64,000 nucleotides of DNA from Amoebidium appalachense (Eukaryota > Ichthyosporea). The stretch is from assembly GCA_963693365.1 (NCBI GenBank), contig CAVNZM010000009.1, positions 6,758,001 to 6,822,000 of the forward strand, in the 5' to 3' direction. A program made the position numbers and the translations under genes. The notes beneath the pieces are model-generated. The model was given only the letters and a program-made list of their open reading frames with translations, made no database searches and was not told the DNA's origin. Shown piece after piece: positions 61,153 to 64,000 of the stretch; positions within the stretch are counted from its first letter, which is position 1; the number at the start of each line of letters is the position of its first letter.

Positions 61153-61213
61153 TTCCAGAGGACGCAAATTCTGACCCCACGGAACAACCACTACTACATG
61201 GCTGGAGTGGCAG
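61153..61213 (+). CDS. Possible exon of an unknown gene
   Basis: Between GT tracts, GCTGCTAG acceptor and CAG|GTGCTG donor bracket FQRTQILTPRNNHYYMAGVA. The peptide looks protein-like. No partner exon seen; the reverse strand is also open. Confidence 0.3.
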
Positions 61214-61243
61214 GTGCTGGGGTCCCCTATGTGTGTGTGTGTG

Positions 61244-61287
<44 letters not shown>

Positions 61288-61336
61288 CTTGTGTGCGTGC
61301 GTGCGTGTGCGTGCCTGTGTGTGTTGTGTGTGTGCG

Positions 61337-61390
<54 letters not shown>

Positions 61391-61565
61391 TGTCTGTGTG
61401 TGTGTGTGTGTCTGTGTGTGTGTGTGTGTGTATGTGCATGTCAGCGGGTATGCATGTGTGTTTGGGTGGCCCGTGAGTTTACACGCATCAGTAAATGTAT
61501 GCCACGGTACATGTGTAAATGTGAGATGGTGGTGGCGGCGGCGATACAAGTAAAATCAAGCCCTC

Positions 61566-61596
<31 letters not shown>

Positions 61597-61624
61597 AAAA
61601 AAAAATTAATTAATGGAACACTGA

Positions 61625-61655
<31 letters not shown>

Positions 61656-61702
61656 ACTTCCCCCTCCCCCCATAAACTTAAAAATACCCCTCCCTCCTCC
61701 CT

Positions 61703-61733
<31 letters not shown>

Positions 61734-62269
61734 ATATTAATAAATGGAACACTGTTAACCCCCCCCCCCCCCCTCTTCCCCCTCCCCCCAAAAAGTTAAA
61801 TATAACCCTCCCCCTCCCCCGGGGGGAGCCAAACCCAATGCAGCCCCCGAACCTCTATAGGCGCACAATTCACAAGGACAAGCACATATGTTGTCCCTCG
61901 TGCAGCATTGAACCCACGATTGGAGCTCCGTGTTCCAGGTCTGGCCATACATTTAAAGGGGGTTTCATATAGGTATCCGGGTCAGGTCAGACCAGCATAG
62001 GATACATGCATTATGATTGGCTTGGTGCGCATCAAACAGCATTTGGCCAGACCTGAGGACCAAAAAGGGGTGACAATAAATCGGCCTAAAGGGAACCCCC
62101 TTTAGGGCAGCCTTTGACACGAATTTACACAAACAGAGTTGTGTAATTCTGTTGCCTGACTTGAAAAAGTTACCCGTGGCCGAGATATATCAAGCAGGAT
62201 TTCATATTTCCGAATTTCAATCCTGATATTTAATATGACCCCATCAGTAGACCAATTGATTGAAGTGCT

Positions 62270-62675
62270 AAATAATAAGCTTACCGGGATATATTTAACA
62301 GGGCCCTCAAATATGAGATATTATGGCAGACATGTGCAATTACCGTGATATACCTCTTTTGAATTAATGCAACCTCCAATCTCAACTCACACTTTACAAA
62401 AAACATGTGAGATAGTATCCCATAGCCCTACTGCATGACGTTTGAACTTACCGTCATATGTATACTGAAAGGGCACGTGAGATGACATCCCATTGTCCTA
62501 TTGCTAGACGTTTACGCTTACCGTGATACACCTAAAAAGACATGTGAGATAATATCCCATAGTCCTGTTGCTATTAATTATATTGCTTGTAACCAACGGT
62601 GATATACCTGATGAGCCATGGCATAAGAATTTGTGAGACAATATCCAAAAGCCTTATTGCTGATTGTATACTTAC
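62270..62675 (-). repeat. Degenerate minisatellite derived from the SEN34 exon end
   Basis: On the minus strand, about five units of 60-100 bp each contain ATGGGATATTATCTCACATG-like sequence and then GTGTATCACGGTAAG-like sequence. These match the SEN34 exon's codons for GYYLT and VYHG plus its splice donor. Unit starts are near 62655, 62560, 62490, 62425 and 62325. The internal exon part coding for PGLRFGGHY is missing from each unit. Confidence 0.65.
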
Positions 62676-62823
62676 CGTGATACACCAAGTAGTGGCCCCC
62701 AAATCTCAGTCCCGGTGTGAGGTAATATCCCAAAGACCATAAATGCTCAAACACACGCAGTCTATCCCTCTCCTCCGGTGTGTTGGGAAAGGGGAGGTGG
62801 CTTGGAGGTAGGGTAGTTGCAGG

Positions 62824-62824
<1 letters not shown>
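62676..62824 (-). CDS. SEN34: tRNA-splicing endonuclease subunit SEN34, one exon
   Basis: A minus-strand exon between an ACACAG acceptor and a CACG|GTAAGT donor, 149 nt. It encodes PATTLPPSHLPFPNTPEERD then RLRVFEHLWSLGYYLTPGLR and FGGHYLVYHG. The pattern VF..L...GYYLTPG.RFGG.YLVY.G is the start of the SEN34/archaeal EndA catalytic fold, in which the Tyr of GYYLT/YLVY strands and a later His and Lys act (family knowledge). SEN34 cleaves the 3' splice site of pre-tRNA introns. The following D-P-x-x-x-H part and the lysine motif must lie in exons further left that I could not assign. Upstream, a possible linker exon lies at the right window edge. A GT/CA tract directly precedes the acceptor. 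Confidence 0.7.

Positions 62825-62825
<1 letters not shown>

Positions 62826-62872
<47 letters not shown>
62826..62872. repeat. (GT)n microsatellite adjoining the SEN34 acceptor
   Basis: CA repeat on the coding (minus) strand that runs into the acceptor AG. The same arrangement occurs at 28156, 36834 and 38845. Confidence 0.85.
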
Positions 62873-62874
<2 letters not shown>

Positions 62875-63465
62875 ATGTGTGTGTGTGTGTGTGTTAATGC
62901 TCCTCCCCCTCCCTTCTGTGTCGCTCTCTCTCTCTCTCTCTCTCTCTCTCCCCCCCCCCCCCCCCCCCCCCCCCCGCCTCATTCACTTCTCCCTCCCCTC
63001 CCTCCTTCCCCCGCTGCCCCCCCCTCCCTCCCCCCCCCCCCCCCCCCCCCCCCCTCCTTTCTCTTTGGTGCGCGTGCATGTGTGTGTTCTTGGGGGCTAG
63101 AACGTTTTATGGTGCCTCGGTGCAAAGTACACATTCATGGCAAACCACACAATGCAGATTTTGCCGAAAGGGAGCACCCACAAAAACTGTGCATCATAAA
63201 TGCTCTTGGAGTGGGGCTGAGTGTATGTGTACGCATGCCCGCACACGCGCGTGTGTGTGCTGGGGAGGGGGTGGAAAGGGGGGAGGTTGGGGGGGGGGGG
63301 GGGGGGGGGGTGTATGGTGGGATACAGCACGAAGACCAACGACCCGATGGATGCCACCATCAGACATGCAAAAGTGAACACACAATAAGACCAGCCCCTC
63401 CCCCCCCCCCCCCCTCCCCCTCCCCCCCCCTCCCCCCCCTGCGCCCTTCTTCGATGGGGGAAGGA
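62873..63465. other. Intron or spacer with C/G blocks and degenerate family C ends
   Basis: CT and C runs at 62925-62975 and 63018-63055. 63110-63215 (CAAAGTACACATTCATGG, AACCACACAATGCAGATT) and 63315-63400 (CAGCACGAAGACC) are degenerate reverse copies of the family C 3' end. G run at 63290-63310. Confidence 0.45.
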
Positions 63466-63469
63466 GAGG

Positions 63470-63760
63470 GGGGGGGGGGGGGGTTTGAAAGCGCCATAGA
63501 GTGTGAAGTACACATTCGCAGCAGTCAAGACAGTGCAGAGTGCAAACCACATATAAAGATTATGCATAATAAGCGGAGCCGATCCTCAGGGGTGGGTGTT
63601 GGAGGGGGCACGTCATCCACAGTACCCGAGTTTCTACCCATTCACCCTCGTCAACGATACCCAACTCTAATACTGTTTCACTCGAGTATACAGGGGTTAG
63701 AGTTGAGAGTTGCAGCAGTAAGCAAAACCAAGAAACATGTAGATAGGAGCTCAGGAGACC

Positions 63761-63762
<2 letters not shown>
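63470..63762 (-). mobile_element. Family C repeat, reverse copy
   Basis: After a G run: GTTTGAAAGCGCCATAGAGT, AGATTATGCATAATAAGCGG, GATCCTCAGG, CACAGTACCCGAGTTTC, AGTTGCAGCAGTAAGC and AGGAGCTCAGGAGAC. Same subfamily as 60000-60336. A second poly(G) of about 45 follows at 63762-63808. Confidence 0.75.
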
Positions 63763-63808
<46 letters not shown>

Positions 63809-63885
63809 AGGCACCTCAATTGTGGAAGACGTTCAATAACTACAAATGCCCCCTCGAACCCAGAATCGATTGGGTAACCCGGTTT

Positions 63886-63999
63886 ACCTCCCACAGATGT
63901 GCCCTTGTTCTCGGCATTTTCCGTTTTACGGTCATGCTTTCCCCGGAATCCAAAGCTTGAACGGATTTCTCTTTTTGACGCTGACGCAGCAGGCACTTT
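63886..63999 (-). CDS. Possible upstream exon on the minus strand (maybe SEN34 linker)
   Basis: Open minus-strand frame AASASKREIRSSFGFRG, KHDRKTENAENKGTSVG ending at a GAG|GTAAAC donor. The window edge cuts its 5' side. Charged linker composition and strand fit the variable middle of SEN34, but there is no sequence proof. Confidence 0.3.
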
Positions 64000-64000
64000 T

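Larger units (their letters stand above)
58673..62269. other. Spacer with GT tracts and family C copies
   Basis: 58690-59270 is AT-rich with loosely repeated GAATCATT/ATTCAA motifs. GT tracts at 59362-59397 and 59536-59583, with G blocks between. Family C copy at 60000-60336. 60340-60660 is unique with a G block. Poly(T) of about 42 at 60723-60764, then GT tracts at 60844-60898 and 61331-61390. Two near-duplicate C-run blocks with TTAATTAATGGAACACTGAT / TTAATAAATGGAACACTGTT lie at 61560-61800. 61810-62269 is unique; a SEN34 exon may lie here on the minus strand but I could not prove one. Confidence 0.4.

Overview
This window is eukaryotic nuclear DNA from an organism I cannot name. Evidence for that: multi-exon genes whose GT-AG introns join in matching phase, TATA- and CCAAT-type promoters, remains of non-LTR retroelements, a tRNA-derived SINE, and a very heavy load of microsatellites and G/C homopolymers. 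There is no prokaryotic operon structure, no rRNA gene and no CRISPR. The gene families (RGS, AIFM2/FSP1-like oxidoreductase, a DUF2433-type metallophosphoesterase best known to me from fungi, PHO80-like cyclin, SEN34) fit a free-living opisthokont- or amoebozoan-like microbe, but that is inference. All exon models were made by hand from splice sites, phase and family resemblance.

Layout. 1-948: 3' end of a disordered protein gene (+). 4812-6477: three-exon gene for an unrecognised membrane-anchored protein (-). 12060-15000: a tRNA-Arg-like SINE followed by broken reverse-transcriptase copies in both orientations. 15739-20374: a four-exon gene (+) whose exons join in phase to fuse an N-terminal RGS domain to an AIFM2/FSP1-like FAD/NAD(P)H oxidoreductase. 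22632-41625: a gene of about 18 exons (+) for a DUF2433-like metallophosphoesterase followed by an eIF4B/eIF4H-like RRM. Its introns carry microsatellites, a tandem duplication and two dispersed repeat families. 44443-45104: a two-exon gene for an 82-residue protein behind a clear TATA promoter. 49090-50245: another reverse-transcriptase fragment. 52611-53273: a PHO80-like cyclin (-). 62676-62824: an exon of tRNA-splicing endonuclease subunit SEN34 (-), beside a minisatellite that looks derived from that exon. The rest is mostly simple repeats.

Striking features. (1) The RGS-FSP1 fusion. (2) A dispersed repeat family of at least 14 copies in both orientations whose 3' end always runs into a long poly(C) tract, so that many of the homopolymers here look like retroposon tails. 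(3) A second repeat family, six copies in one orientation inside introns of one gene. (4) A palindrome of about 95 bp per arm, flanked by poly(C) and poly(G). (5) The SEN34-derived minisatellite. (6) Several conserved coding regions are interrupted by single-base indels, often in homopolymers, which suggests residual assembly error rather than many pseudogenes.

The genes do not form one pathway. They cover G-protein signalling/redox, RNA-related and phosphatase-like functions, cell-cycle or phosphate control, and tRNA splicing.
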